DNA from: Allocoprobacillus sp002160865
Lineage (GTDB): Bacteria; Bacillota_I; Bacilli_A; Erysipelotrichales; Coprobacillaceae
Direction: 5' to 3'
Length of the DNA stretch: 64,000 bases
NCBI RefSeq assembly: GCF_042850985.1
Contig: NZ_AP031415.1
Location: forward strand, 2,294,001 to 2,358,000
The translations under genes and the position numbers were made by a program. Shown here piece by piece: positions 28,442 through 37,448 of the stretch. The notes under the pieces were generated by a model, which ran no database searches, was not told where the DNA came from, and saw only the letters and a list, made by a program, of their open reading frames with translations. Positions within the stretch are counted from its first letter, which is position 1; each line of letters opens with the position of its first letter.

Positions 28442-29091
28442 TCTTCACTCACCCTTTCTACAAATGTTATAATGTCCTGCATATCATCAATCATCAAATC
28501 AGGCTCTAACTTTTCTAATATTTCATATCCCTTCGGTGTCCACTTGACACCTGCAGTATAAATTCCTGCATTCTTTCCTGCCATAATATCTGTGATATTA
28601 TCGCCAATATATAATCCTCGATTACACGCTAAAGTCTGCATAACTTTCACGATACCTTCTGGATGAGGTTTAACATGTTGGACATCATTCATTCCTAAAA
28701 CCATATCAAAATAATTAGTCAAATCAAATAAATCTAAACCAATATAAGCAGCTTGACGATATTTCGTTGTCACAACAGCTAAAGGATACCCTTTTTGTTT
28801 TAAAGTTTTCAAGGTTTCTCTAATATGTGGATAAATCGTCACATAGTCTTGATGGTGCTTATGATTATATTCACGATAATATTCAATCAACTCATCAATC
28901 ATATCATCAGGAAAATATCTTGAAAAAGTTTCTTTTAATGTTGGTCCTAAAAATGATAAATGTTCTTCATCACTAATCTGATAATCAGGTTTATAACGCT
29001 TAAAAACATGTTCAAAAGATTTTTGAATCAATAAATCTGTATTTAACAACGTCCCATCCAAATCAAAAATAACCGCAAAATCTTTTTTCAT
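28438..29091 (-). CDS. HAD-superfamily phosphatase, PpaX/Gph-like
   Basis: About 217 residues. HAD motif I FDLDGTLLNTD, motif II VVTTK, motif III lysine in HVKPHPEG and motif IV IGDNITDIMAG. An alpha-helical cap (about 15-85) makes it a subclass I enzyme. The closest types are pyrophosphatase PpaX and phosphoglycolate phosphatase; the substrate is not decidable. The start at 29091 has AAGGAGAAAGT in front, and the reading to 29121 would cover the promoter. It is co-translated with trxB. Confidence 0.85.
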   Translation of the reverse strand: MKKDFAVIFDLDGTLLNTDLLIQKSFEHVFKRYKPDYQISDEEHLSFLGPTLKETFSRYFPDDMIDELIEYYREYNHKHHQDYVTIYPHIRETLKTLKQKGYPLAVVTTKYRQAAYIGLDLFDLTNYFDMVLGMNDVQHVKPHPEGIVKVMQTLACNRGLYIGDNITDIMAGKNAGIYTAGVKWTPKGYEILEKLEPDLMIDDMQDIITFVERVSEE

Positions 29092-29109
29092 ACTTTCTCC
29101 TTTGTTTGC

Positions 29110-29118
29110 ATTATAACA
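29110..29118 (-). promoter_or_regulatory. Extended -10 promoter of the HAD-trxB unit
   Basis: Minus strand TGTTATAAT matches an extended -10 (core at 29110-29115). It lies 19 bases before the chosen HAD start codon, between hisC and the HAD gene. Confidence 0.5.
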
Positions 29119-29141
29119 CAATTCTTCTCATCACCCTACTG

Positions 29142-30197
29142 TTATGCTTGTAAAATATCTTTGATTTGTTGTACGAGTGTTTCCATCTGTGTTTGTGTTC
29201 CAATCGTAATTCTTAAATATTGATCAATTCTTGGTTGTGGAAAATAACGAACCAATATCCCCCTTTCTCTTAACTGCTGAAAAAGCTTTTGAGCATCATA
29301 ATGAGGATGTTTCACAAAAATAAAATTAGCTTTTGAATCAGTCATTTCAAATCCTAAGTCTTTCAATGCTTTTTGTGTATACATTCTTGTTTGCATAATC
29401 TTTTGTGCATTTTCTTGAATATAGCCACTATCTTCCATACTAGCTAACCCAATCACTTGTGCTAAACGATCAATAGGATAAGAATTAAATGAATTTTTCA
29501 CATCATATAATCTTGCGATGACTTCTTGACTTCCTAAAGCAACACCCAATCGAATTCCTGCTAATGAACGATATTTAGAAAATGTTTGTGTGATTAATAA
29601 ATTCGGATATTTTTGAATCAATGGAACAGCAGTTTGTCCCCCAAAATCAATATAAGCTTCATCAATAACCACAATGCTCTCTAAATTATGTTTTAAAATA
29701 TCTTCAATCATCTCTAATGATACACACATACCTGTTGGAGCATTAGGATTTGGAAAAATAATACCAGAATTTGGTTGATAATAATCACTGCAGACAATCT
29801 CAAAGTGATTATTTAATGGTATCTGATGATAAGGAATCTGATATAACTTGCAGTATACTGGATAAAAAGAATAGCTAATGTCAGGGAATAACACGGGTTC
29901 TTTTCCATTAAAGCACGTTAAAAAGATGAGTGCTAAAACTTCATCAGAACCATTACCAATAAAAACTTGATTTTCATTTAAATGATGATATTGAGCCAAA
30001 GCCTTTCTTAATTCATCAGCATCCGGTCTAGGATATAAAGATAATTGTGATGAATCAAACTGTTTGATAGCATCTTTTACTTTTTCACCTGGATCATAGG
30101 GATTTTCATTTGTATTTAATTTAATGAGATTTTGAATACGTGGTTGCTCTCCTGCAATATAGGGATCAACTTTTCTTAATTTATCTTGCCAACTCAT
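29142..30197 (-). CDS. hisC: Histidinol-phosphate aminotransferase family protein
   Basis: 351 residues, a fold-type I PLP enzyme. LNTNENPYDPG at the N-terminus, substrate-pocket FPNPNAPTG, VIDEAYIDFG and the PLP-lysine motif TFSKYRSLAGIRLG identify the HisC family. It makes histidinol phosphate from imidazole-acetol phosphate; some members act instead on aromatic amino acids. No other his gene is in the window, so the role could be broader. Its start overlaps the end of the upstream HAD (Cof) gene by four bases. Confidence 0.88.
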   Translation of the reverse strand: MSWQDKLRKVDPYIAGEQPRIQNLIKLNTNENPYDPGEKVKDAIKQFDSSQLSLYPRPDADELRKALAQYHHLNENQVFIGNGSDEVLALIFLTCFNGKEPVLFPDISYSFYPVYCKLYQIPYHQIPLNNHFEIVCSDYYQPNSGIIFPNPNAPTGMCVSLEMIEDILKHNLESIVVIDEAYIDFGGQTAVPLIQKYPNLLITQTFSKYRSLAGIRLGVALGSQEVIARLYDVKNSFNSYPIDRLAQVIGLASMEDSGYIQENAQKIMQTRMYTQKALKDLGFEMTDSKANFIFVKHPHYDAQKLFQQLRERGILVRYFPQPRIDQYLRITIGTQTQMETLVQQIKDILQA

Positions 30198-30979
30198 ATT
30201 TTTTCCTCCTCTAACATTTTTTGAATGACTTCATAAACATAATGAACATGTCGTGGTATCACTGTTTTGATATCATCATGAGCATAATGAAATGTATAAC
30301 TATTCTCTACTTTTTCTAACATTGATAAATCATTATAGGAATCACCTATCGCATAGATATGCTGGTGATCTATTTTTAAATGCTGACATAACCATATCAC
30401 TGCATTTCCTTTAGAACAACCTTTTGCGACAATATCTACACAATGTAAATTATAATAAATGCTTAACTGTTGATGCCAATGATTTTGAATATATTCAAAA
30501 CATTGTTGACTGATATCCATCTGATGATTTCTTTGACAAAAAGAAATAATTTCAAAACACGATGAATCTTGATAAAATATATCATCAATATGTTGAAACT
30601 GTTTTATCATCCGTTCTATATAATAACCATTTTCATATCCATAACTGCTATTTCCATCACTATAAAAATAATCCAGCTCTTTAAAATTGGATATATAGTC
30701 CAAAACAGCTTTGCCAACATCTCCATCAATCATCTTTTCATAGATTATCTGATGATTCCTATCTAAAATGAGTGCTCCATTATTTAATATAAGATAATCA
30801 TAAGGAAAAGTAACAGTGTCTAAAACCCACTGCATTTCAAAACGATTTCTCCCTGTACATAAAGCTATTTTATGTCCCTGTCTTTGTAATTCATGCATAT
30901 AATCTACATTAGATTGACTGATATTTTGATCTTCTTTGATTAATGTTCCATCAATATCACTTATTAACATTTTCATCAT
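30194..30979 (-). CDS. HAD hydrolase, Cof/YidA-like subfamily
   Basis: 261 residues, with motif I LISDIDGTLIKED and motif IV YAIGDSYNDLSMLEKVENS, and a large type IIB cap in the middle. Such enzymes dephosphorylate sugar phosphates or flavin phosphates; the substrate cannot be assigned. AGGTGATGT precedes the ATG. It ends in an ATGA-type overlap with hisC, so histidinol-phosphate phosphatase activity is conceivable but unsupported. Confidence 0.85.
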   Translation of the reverse strand: MMKMLISDIDGTLIKEDQNISQSNVDYMHELQRQGHKIALCTGRNRFEMQWVLDTVTFPYDYLILNNGALILDRNHQIIYEKMIDGDVGKAVLDYISNFKELDYFYSDGNSSYGYENGYYIERMIKQFQHIDDIFYQDSSCFEIISFCQRNHQMDISQQCFEYIQNHWHQQLSIYYNLHCVDIVAKGCSKGNAVIWLCQHLKIDHQHIYAIGDSYNDLSMLEKVENSYTFHYAHDDIKTVIPRHVHYVYEVIQKMLEEEKI

Positions 30980-31023
30980 ACATCACCTATTGTTTCCTAT
31001 TATATCCAATATCTTTATCTTTG

Positions 31024-31050
31024 CAAAGAAAAAAGAGGCTGAGCCCTCTT
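31024..31050 (-). terminator. Terminator of the envelope cluster
   Basis: Minus strand AAAGAGG/CCTCTTT with a 6-base loop, followed by TTTC. It lies at the stop of the 268-residue zinc-ribbon gene. Confidence 0.75.
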
Positions 31051-31856
31051 TATTCATCAATATATTCTTGAGGCGTATGTACATAAGTTAATTTTGACTG
31101 AAAACTTTTTTGTTGTGGATACACAACAAAAGAAGATTGTCCATCATAATTACCCATACCATAATGTCCTAGTGTTTCTTTTTTCTTTTCAAATTCATCT
31201 TGACGTTTTTGAAAATCATTCATTAATTGTGTTGTTGTATCCTGTGAACCAGAAAACTTTTGAAAAAGTTGTTGTTGTGAATCTGATAAGAATAAAGATT
31301 CAAATGTTGTTATATCGTTTTTTATCATTGTGATTTTTTCATCATTGTAACTATGAGCTCGATCAAAAGAACGTTCTATTTGAAGTGTTGTATGCTCATC
31401 CACTGCAACCTGATAAGTCAAATCATAATAAATGTTATAATTATTAGTAATCTGAATGACATAAGATTTTGTCCATGAACCTTCTTGTTTTTGAGCTAAT
31501 GAATCTTCATATTGTTGAATCTTTTCTACAATACCATCAACATTCGTAAACTGATTTTGAAAATCAGCCAATGTATCATAACTGGCAATCAAAGCCGTTG
31601 CTTCTCCCTCTATAGCTGGTAAAGCTATTTTCTCATTTTGTTGAATTGTTTCATAACCTGTCATTCCACTTAAAATACGACTATACAACAAAGGTATTGT
31701 AATAAACGAAAAGAAAATAATCACATACAACAAATAAGTCATAGCTTTATTATTGGATTTACGATGGTGATAATGATTTCTTAAATCCAAACCACAATGA
31801 GAACAAAAATTCTCATCATCCTTTAAGTCATGTCCACATCTCGGGCATTTCTTCAT
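31050..31856 (-). CDS. Zinc-ribbon membrane protein, unknown function
   Basis: 268 residues. An N-terminal zinc ribbon (CPRCGHDLKDDENFCSHCG, residues 4-22) is followed by a basic stretch with HHRKSNNK, one membrane helix (about 36-58) and a soluble outer domain of about 200 residues. The domain is helical with a coiled-coil-like segment (FQKRQDEFEKKKETLGHYG). It is the last gene of a run of envelope proteins. Its start is three bases after the stop of the lipoprotein gene, with GGAGG. No named family was recognised. Confidence 0.75.
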   Translation of the reverse strand: MKKCPRCGHDLKDDENFCSHCGLDLRNHYHHRKSNNKAMTYLLYVIIFFSFITIPLLYSRILSGMTGYETIQQNEKIALPAIEGEATALIASYDTLADFQNQFTNVDGIVEKIQQYEDSLAQKQEGSWTKSYVIQITNNYNIYYDLTYQVAVDEHTTLQIERSFDRAHSYNDEKITMIKNDITTFESLFLSDSQQQLFQKFSGSQDTTTQLMNDFQKRQDEFEKKKETLGHYGMGNYDGQSSFVVYPQQKSFQSKLTYVHTPQEYIDE

Positions 31857-31859
31857 ACC

Positions 31860-32375
31860 TTATTCCTCCTCAAAATATGTATTCATAAATATCTCAAATT
31901 CATCTAAAAACGCCTGTTTTTCCTCTAATTGTTTTTGACGATCTTTGATATCAAAATAATCTTCATCCAAATATTGATAACTTTCCACAATCTTTCCATT
32001 CGTTATTTTTTGAATGGTTGGTGTCCAGTCAAAATCAAGCCTCTCATAAAGATTTTCATAAAAATCCTTTTCTTCCTGCGAAGCATCTTTATCACGGGCA
32101 CGATCACGATATTCTTTAATATTTAAATAATACAAACCTGTTCCATCATGTTGTTTAACATATTCTTCCAAAACAGGATAAAACTCCTGACAATCACCAC
32201 AATCCGGTCTACCAATATATAACAAAAAAGTGACATCATCATTAAGTAATTCATTTAATTCTTCATAAGGAATAGTCTGGATTCCTTCAACACTTATTTT
32301 TTCCGTCTTCACTGTTTGACAACCCATCAACAAAAAACACGTTATAAACAAGCAAATCCACTTTTTCAATTTCAT
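31860..32375 (-). CDS. Thioredoxin-like lipoprotein
   Basis: About 171 residues. The lipobox LLMGC (Cys near residue 19) predicts a lipid-anchored protein on the outer face of the membrane. The active-site-like RPDCGDCQEFYPVLEEY around residue 57 is a CxxC thioredoxin motif, similar to bacteriocin-transport accessory proteins. WTPTIQKITNG carries the position of the cis-Pro region. The start is uncertain (ATG 32375, or GTG at 32378 or 32381). It is led by its own promoter and followed by the zinc-ribbon gene. A disulfide role outside the cell is inferred. Confidence 0.8.
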   Translation of the reverse strand: MKLKKWICLFITCFLLMGCQTVKTEKISVEGIQTIPYEELNELLNDDVTFLLYIGRPDCGDCQEFYPVLEEYVKQHDGTGLYYLNIKEYRDRARDKDASQEEKDFYENLYERLDFDWTPTIQKITNGKIVESYQYLDEDYFDIKDRQKQLEEKQAFLDEFEIFMNTYFEEE

Positions 32376-32389
32376 CACCACTTTTGTTT

Positions 32390-32417
32390 AATATAACACA
32401 AAAAATATTCATGTCAA
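32390..32417 (-). promoter_or_regulatory. Promoter of the thioredoxin-like lipoprotein gene
   Basis: Minus strand TTGACA (32412-32417), 16-base spacer, TATATT (32390-32395). The -35 lies within the 3' arm of the preceding terminator hairpin, so promoter and terminator overlap. Confidence 0.7.
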
Positions 32418-32449
32418 ATCATTTCTTTTTCAATCTAACATGAATATTT
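32397..32449 (-). terminator. Terminator of the two-gene membrane unit
   Basis: Perfect 12-bp arms AAATATTCATGT (32403-32414) and ACATGAATATTT (32438-32449) enclose a 23-base loop. On the minus strand the second arm continues into TTTTTTG. The large loop is unusual, but the T-run supports termination. Confidence 0.65.
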
Positions 32450-32483
32450 AAACTTTGTATTAACTTTTCATGATTTATTCTTT

Positions 32484-33860
32484 TTAAATAGAGATATTAA
32501 CTTCTTCAATTTGTGACAAACCATAATCAGTAATAGATTTTCTTTGTAAAGCTGGAATAATATCACTTTCGTTTTCTACATACGTATATAAATCATTATA
32601 TAAATAAGAATGTGTCATATAGACTTCATCTGGATTATAACTTGAATCAAATTCCGTATAATAACAAGCATATCTCTTTTTTTCAACATCTTGATTTTTT
32701 GTATAATCATAACTTTGATATGTTTCATTAAATACAAAAATCAAATAGTTTCTTTGATAATCTAATTGTTCTTCTTGTGATTTGACATAATAGGCTTTAT
32801 AAAATGTTTCCTGTGTATCTTCATTGAATGCTGATACATCTTTTGATTCTTCAATCGCTTTATTGTAGGCTTGTTGATACAGTTTCTGATCAATTTCTGA
32901 AACACTTTGATATTTCACAGTCAAACCACTGACATCAAATTGTTTTGTTTCTTCTTTTAAAACGACTTTCAACTGTTTTGCTGTTTCCTTGGAATAAACA
33001 GCTTTTACAGTGACTTGATCACCATTAGAAAGTGTTCCATTTTTTTCAACTTCAAATGAAATATCTCCTACAAATTGTGCCAAATCTTCATTAGTCATAT
33101 CATAATCAATACCTGCATTTTCAACATGTGCCTCTCCTTTAGTATTATAACCATCAAAAGATACTGTCACATTCATAAACGCATCAATAACTGTCTTATT
33201 AAAGAAAGTATCCCAAATTTTATATCCACCAAAAGCAATCACAATCGCTCCAATCACACCAATGACTATTTTACCATTTTTCGTTTTAAAAAATGCAACT
33301 GCTTTTTCTTTGGTGATGGGTGGTTCCTTATGTTCTTGTGAATCGTCTTGAACAGATGATATATCCTGTATTGATTCTTCAACTATTTGAGATTGCGTCA
33401 TCTGATTTTTTCCTGCTGGTAAATAAGCATCTAAAAGTGTGACATGAATCATATCATCAAGTCTTAACATCACAAAAACATGTATTACAACCAAAACAAG
33501 AACAAATAAAGCAATAATGTTAAACAAACTATCATTTGCTGATAATGTCTGACCATTTCCAAAACCCAAAAGCTGTAATCCAAAATAAACAGCAAGTAAT
33601 GTATGGGCAATCGCATCAAAAAGAATACCCTTTGCTTTTTCTATCTTTACATAATAAAGATAGAGAAACACAGTCATAACAATCACACCTAAAACACCTA
33701 ACAAATAAAAGAGCAAGACTCTTAGAATACTTGATAAAGATGTGAGTGCAGTTAAAAAATTTCCTACAATTGACAACATTCTCCATAAACTGATGGATAG
33801 AATTGCATCAAAAATAATAACCAATAAACATAATGGTTTAAAAGTATATGTTTTTTTCAT
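32484..33860 (-). CDS. Multi-pass membrane protein with outer domain, unknown function
   Basis: 458 residues. Four membrane helices lie in the first 135 residues (about 10-35, 43-68, 80-100 and 112-133). A polar linker with Gln/Glu/Asp (145-185) follows, then one more helix (about 195-213, GKIVIGVIGAIVIAFGGYKI) and a long outer region. The segment VTVSFDGYNTKGEAHVEN with its following strands resembles the beta domain found after the helix in many Firmicute zinc-ribbon proteins. No zinc ribbon is present here. The ATG overlaps the upstream gene (ATGA), with GGAGG as RBS. Confidence 0.75.
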   Translation of the reverse strand: MKKTYTFKPLCLLVIIFDAILSISLWRMLSIVGNFLTALTSLSSILRVLLFYLLGVLGVIVMTVFLYLYYVKIEKAKGILFDAIAHTLLAVYFGLQLLGFGNGQTLSANDSLFNIIALFVLVLVVIHVFVMLRLDDMIHVTLLDAYLPAGKNQMTQSQIVEESIQDISSVQDDSQEHKEPPITKEKAVAFFKTKNGKIVIGVIGAIVIAFGGYKIWDTFFNKTVIDAFMNVTVSFDGYNTKGEAHVENAGIDYDMTNEDLAQFVGDISFEVEKNGTLSNGDQVTVKAVYSKETAKQLKVVLKEETKQFDVSGLTVKYQSVSEIDQKLYQQAYNKAIEESKDVSAFNEDTQETFYKAYYVKSQEEQLDYQRNYLIFVFNETYQSYDYTKNQDVEKKRYACYYTEFDSSYNPDEVYMTHSYLYNDLYTYVENESDIIPALQRKSITDYGLSQIEEVNISI

Positions 33861-34444
33861 TGTGATTCGCCTCCTTCATCCTGCTTTGCCTCTTCAACAA
33901 CTGTTTGAATCTGTTTTTGTAAAGAAGGCATATAAGGTTGTAAAAAAGAAATATGAATCACATGATACATTTGTAAAAGGATGATAATATTGATCACTGT
34001 ACCAATCAAAGATGCCAGCAAAACTAATAAAAGACTGCTATGCATTGAACCTATAATATCATTATAAGAAAAATCAGATCCAAATAAATAAGAACCAATA
34101 TTGGATAATGCTGAACCAATTGTATCAAAGAAATGAACAAACAATATAAATTCAATGATTCCAACAATACCTGTTACTATAATTGATAACTTTCTTTCTT
34201 CAAAAATAAAGTAAACAATAAGTATAAGCGAAACAACGGCAACAGCAAGACATCCAAACCCAAAGAGTTTTGCACCATTGGATAAAGAACTTATTGAGAA
34301 TTCTGATAACGTTGAAAAATAATCCCCCTCTCCATTCATTAATTGATTAAGTGATGAATACACTATATATGTTCCAATCAAAGCGATTATGCTCACTATT
34401 GCAGAAGCAATAGCAAATGGAGCATATTTTAATTTTGGTTTCAT
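33857..34444 (-). CDS. Four-helix membrane protein, unknown function
   Basis: About 195 residues. The start at 34444 is chosen because GGGAGGGG lies upstream; the open frame extends to 34504. Four membrane helices are visible (about 8-30, 55-80, 86-108 and 130-160). The short charged C-terminus (SLQKQIQTVVEEAKQDEGGES) is probably inside. The layout resembles the N-terminal four helices of the next gene's product, whose helix 4 is also followed by HVxxLxPYMPS/LLDAYLPAG-like residues, so the two may be paralogous. It is co-translated with that gene. Confidence 0.7.
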   Translation of the reverse strand: MKPKLKYAPFAIASAIVSIIALIGTYIVYSSLNQLMNGEGDYFSTLSEFSISSLSNGAKLFGFGCLAVAVVSLILIVYFIFEERKLSIIVTGIVGIIEFILFVHFFDTIGSALSNIGSYLFGSDFSYNDIIGSMHSSLLLVLLASLIGTVINIIILLQMYHVIHISFLQPYMPSLQKQIQTVVEEAKQDEGGESQ

Positions 34445-34512
34445 AATAAACCCCTCCCTTTTACTTATTATATCATATTTTGACATAGATAGACTTATTT
34501 TCATGTTGTCTA

Positions 34513-34550
34513 CAAAAAAAAGGCCAGACGTTTTGATTCGTCTTAGCCTT
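34513..34550 (-). terminator. Intrinsic terminator of gpmI
   Basis: Minus strand AAGGCTAAGACG/CGTCTGGCCTT with an 8-base loop, followed by eight Ts. Confidence 0.9.
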
Positions 34551-34558
34551 CATTTCTA

Positions 34559-36076
34559 TTATTTTAATAAGCTTTCTCCAGTCATTTCTTTAGGAATTGG
34601 TAATCCTAATAACTGTAAGATTGTTGGAGCCAAATCTCCTAACTTTCCACCTTCTTTTAATTCTAAGTGTGTATTTGTAAGAATTAAAGGTACTGGATTT
34701 GTTGTATGTGCTGTAAATGGATTTCCTTCTTCATCTAATAATCTTTCACTATTACCATGATCAGCAGTAATTAACATTGTTCCACCAAGTTCAAGCACTT
34801 TTTCATAAACTTCTCCAACACATTCATCAACTACACTGACTGCTTTAATAGCTGCTGGAATAATTCCAGTATGTCCAACCATATCACAGTTAGCAAAGTT
34901 GACAATCACAACATCATAGATATCTTTATCTAATTCAGCAATTAATGCATCTTTGACTTCATATGCACTCATTTCTGGTTGTAAATCATAAGTGGCAACT
35001 TTTGGTGAATTAATTAAAACACGAGTTGCTCCTTCAATTTCTTTATCAACACCACCATCCATAAAGAATGTCACGTGAGCATATTTTTCAGTTTCAGCAA
35101 TTCTTAATTGTTTTAATCCTTGTGCTGATAAATAATCACCTAAAGTATTAGATAAATCTAATGAATGGAATGCAATATCTCCATTAACAGTATCAGCATA
35201 TCTCATCATACATACAAAGTGAATATTTTGTGGTTTATCAGCTGGTTTAAAGTTATCATAAACATCAGCAGTGAACACATTAGACATTTGAATAGCTCTA
35301 TCTGGTCTAAAGTTTGCAAAGATAATCGCATCATTATCTGCAATAGCACCATTTGTATCTGGATTATATCCAGGAATCACGAATTCATCATAAACTTCTT
35401 TCGCATATGAATCTTTGACATATTGAACTGGATTACTATAAGTTTCACCAGATTTTCCAATTAATGCGTTATATGCTAATTCAATACGATCCATTCTTTT
35501 ATCTCTGTCCATAGCATAATATCTTCCAGAGATAGAAGCAATTTGACCTACACCGATTTCATTCATCTTATCTTGTAATTCTTGTACGAAATCAGCACCA
35601 CTATCTGGAGCTACATCTCTACCATCTAAGAATGCATGAACATAAACTTTTTCTAATCCTTGATCTTTTGCAAGTTTTAATAAAGCATAGATATGTTCAT
35701 TTGAAGAATGAACACCACCATTTGATAATAATCCCCAAATATGTAATTTTGAATCATTATCTTTAGCGTGTTGAATTGCTTTTAAGAAAGCTTCATTTGT
35801 AAAGAATGTTCCATCTTCTACAGCTTTATTAATAAGTGTTAATGATTGATAAACAATTCTTCCAGCCCCAATATTTAAATGTCCAACTTCACTATTCCCC
35901 ATTTGTCCTTCAGGTAATCCAACCGCATTTCCACAAGCTTTTAAAGTTGTTGTTGGATACATAGCCATTAAATCATCTAAATTAGGTGTATTTGCTAATT
36001 TTACCGCATTTCCATCGACACGATCAGTTAATCCATACCCATCTAAAATACATAAAACTACAGGTCTTTTTTTCAT
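34559..36076 (-). CDS. gpmI: Phosphoglycerate mutase, 2,3-bisphosphoglycerate-independent
   Basis: About 505 residues, full length. It interconverts 3- and 2-phosphoglycerate in glycolysis and needs Mn2+. The N-terminal PVVLCILDGYG (metal Asp), the phosphoserine motif GNSEVGHLNIGAGR (Ser near residue 61), SGRYYAMDRDKR and the C-terminal ITADHGNSERL are diagnostic. The start at 36076 has GGAGGT nine bases upstream; the reading to 36103 is rejected. Single gene with its own terminator. Confidence 0.96.
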   Translation of the reverse strand: MKKRPVVLCILDGYGLTDRVDGNAVKLANTPNLDDLMAMYPTTTLKACGNAVGLPEGQMGNSEVGHLNIGAGRIVYQSLTLINKAVEDGTFFTNEAFLKAIQHAKDNDSKLHIWGLLSNGGVHSSNEHIYALLKLAKDQGLEKVYVHAFLDGRDVAPDSGADFVQELQDKMNEIGVGQIASISGRYYAMDRDKRMDRIELAYNALIGKSGETYSNPVQYVKDSYAKEVYDEFVIPGYNPDTNGAIADNDAIIFANFRPDRAIQMSNVFTADVYDNFKPADKPQNIHFVCMMRYADTVNGDIAFHSLDLSNTLGDYLSAQGLKQLRIAETEKYAHVTFFMDGGVDKEIEGATRVLINSPKVATYDLQPEMSAYEVKDALIAELDKDIYDVVIVNFANCDMVGHTGIIPAAIKAVSVVDECVGEVYEKVLELGGTMLITADHGNSERLLDEEGNPFTAHTTNPVPLILTNTHLELKEGGKLGDLAPTILQLLGLPIPKEMTGESLLK

Positions 36077-36144
36077 ATTCTCTATACCTCCATACGCGTT
36101 CATTATACAAAATTTGACTTAAAAAATAAAGTTATATATACATT

Positions 36145-36324
36145 TTATTTTCTTTTTCTAGGTGTAGAAATCATATAGATACCTATAAAACTAATAACAA
36201 GAGGCCAATAAGCCTTGATACTTGTTTCCAGCTGTTGAATAAACTCATTTTGTTGTTCATGATTAATCGTTAAAATCACACCTAACATCATCATAATGAT
36301 ACCTATATTCTTTCTTAAATTCAT
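36145..36324 (-). CDS. Small membrane protein
   Basis: About 59 residues (MNLRKNIGIIMMMLGVILTI at the start). One membrane helix at 6-22, a polar loop (NHEQQNEFIQQLETSIKAYW) and a second helix (about 39-54), then a basic tail PRKRK. This resembles small two-helix envelope-stress proteins in general layout only. GGTGATG lies just before the chosen ATG; the frame extends to 36336. It lies between gpmI and the 133-residue gene, all on the minus strand. Confidence 0.6.
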   Translation of the reverse strand: MNLRKNIGIIMMMLGVILTINHEQQNEFIQQLETSIKAYWPLVISFIGIYMISTPRKRK

Positions 36325-36353
36325 TGTCATCACCAATGATATTTTAACATCCC

Positions 36354-36755
36354 TTATTTACGAACTTTGTCACTATCAAGCACTGAATGACAAAAGCGAA
36401 GCAACCCTCTTAAATCTACTGGTTCTCTCCCTTTTTGTGAATAAACAATAACTTCTAAACGATTGTATTCAAAACGATTAGAATGAATAATACTATTAAT
36501 ATCACGTCGTAATTCTGATGGTATAACAACCATCAAGTTTTCAGACATCTTTCTAAGTAAAATACAAAGTGTAGCCAGTGACAATTCTAAATCCAAAATA
36601 GCTTTGGTACGATCATGTGTTAAAATATAAGAATCAAAAACACCTTTTTTATTATCAATCTGATTAAATCTATTTAAAATCATCTCTACTCCAACCACAT
36701 TATCTTCCAAAGCTTCCATATAACATAAACGTTTTAATTCTCTTTTATTTCCCAT
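36354..36755 (-). CDS. Protein of unknown function
   Basis: 133 residues, no family recognised. Soluble, mostly helical by composition, with no signal peptide or helix long enough to span a membrane. Conserved-looking stretches are DSYILTHDRTKAILDLELSLATL-type residues in the middle and VDLRGLLRFCHSVL near the end. GGTGATATATT precedes the ATG. Single cysteines, so a metal site is unlikely. It lies between pgsA and the small membrane protein gene. Confidence 0.6.
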   Translation of the reverse strand: MGNKRELKRLCYMEALEDNVVGVEMILNRFNQIDNKKGVFDSYILTHDRTKAILDLELSLATLCILLRKMSENLMVVIPSELRRDINSIIHSNRFEYNRLEVIVYSQKGREPVDLRGLLRFCHSVLDSDKVRK

Positions 36756-36804
36756 AATATATCACCTATTTTTATTATACAGAATTCATAAAAGAAAGCA
36801 TAGA

Positions 36805-36826
36805 AAAAAGGCTATAAAAGCCTTTA
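36805..36826 (-). terminator. Intrinsic terminator of pgsA
   Basis: Minus strand AAAGGC/GCCTTT with a 7-base loop followed by TTT. It overlaps the pgsA stop codon. Confidence 0.75.
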
Positions 36827-37384
36827 ATTCTCACGATATAAACGATATAAACCATGCCCATAATAAATCATCGCAATAATCATTAAAATAAGCGTTGAAT
36901 AAATCAAAATTGATGAAATCATGGTTCCAGGAATATAAAAAGCAACCAGAATAATAGACACAATAAAGAATACAGCTGTTGCAACCTTACCAGGCATTTG
37001 AGCCTGAGAAAGATGTTTATCTTTTTTACGATAAATATAATATCCTACAAACAACAGCATACCATCTTTCAATACAATAATCGCAACCAGCCATGCATAG
37101 GCTGGATAAGTATACATCAATGTACATGCCACTACAAACTGTGTCAATTTATCAGCCACAGGGTCAATCAGTTTACCGAGTTCTGTAATCATATGACATT
37201 TTCTGGCAATGAATCCATCAAAAAAATCACTTAAACTTGATAGTACCAAGATAATTGCCGCTACAAAATGCCCCTCATCCGATTGTAAATCAAAATATGC
37301 CCATAAAAATACGGGTACGAGTAATATACGAAAATAACATAATATATTTGGAATACTAAAAATTTCTTTCTTTGTAAACATCAT
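36824..37384 (-). CDS. pgsA: CDP-diacylglycerol--glycerol-3-phosphate 3-phosphatidyltransferase
   Basis: 186 residues, an integral membrane CDP-alcohol phosphatidyltransferase. The signature D-G-x2-A-R-x8-G-x3-D-x3-D is complete at DGFIARKCHMITELGKLIDP followed by VAD (about residues 53-76). It makes phosphatidylglycerophosphate for membrane phospholipid synthesis. The N-terminal SIPNILCYFRILLVPVF is typical of PgsA rather than PssA. Two adjacent ATGs are possible starts. Confidence 0.9.
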   Translation of the reverse strand: MMFTKKEIFSIPNILCYFRILLVPVFLWAYFDLQSDEGHFVAAIILVLSSLSDFFDGFIARKCHMITELGKLIDPVADKLTQFVVACTLMYTYPAYAWLVAIIVLKDGMLLFVGYYIYRKKDKHLSQAQMPGKVATAVFFIVSIILVAFYIPGTMISSILIYSTLILMIIAMIYYGHGLYRLYREN

Positions 37385-37448
37385 ATGTCCCTGCCTTTAT
37401 ATATTCCCTATTATAAGGAAAATAGATAATGAAGTCAAACGTATGTTG

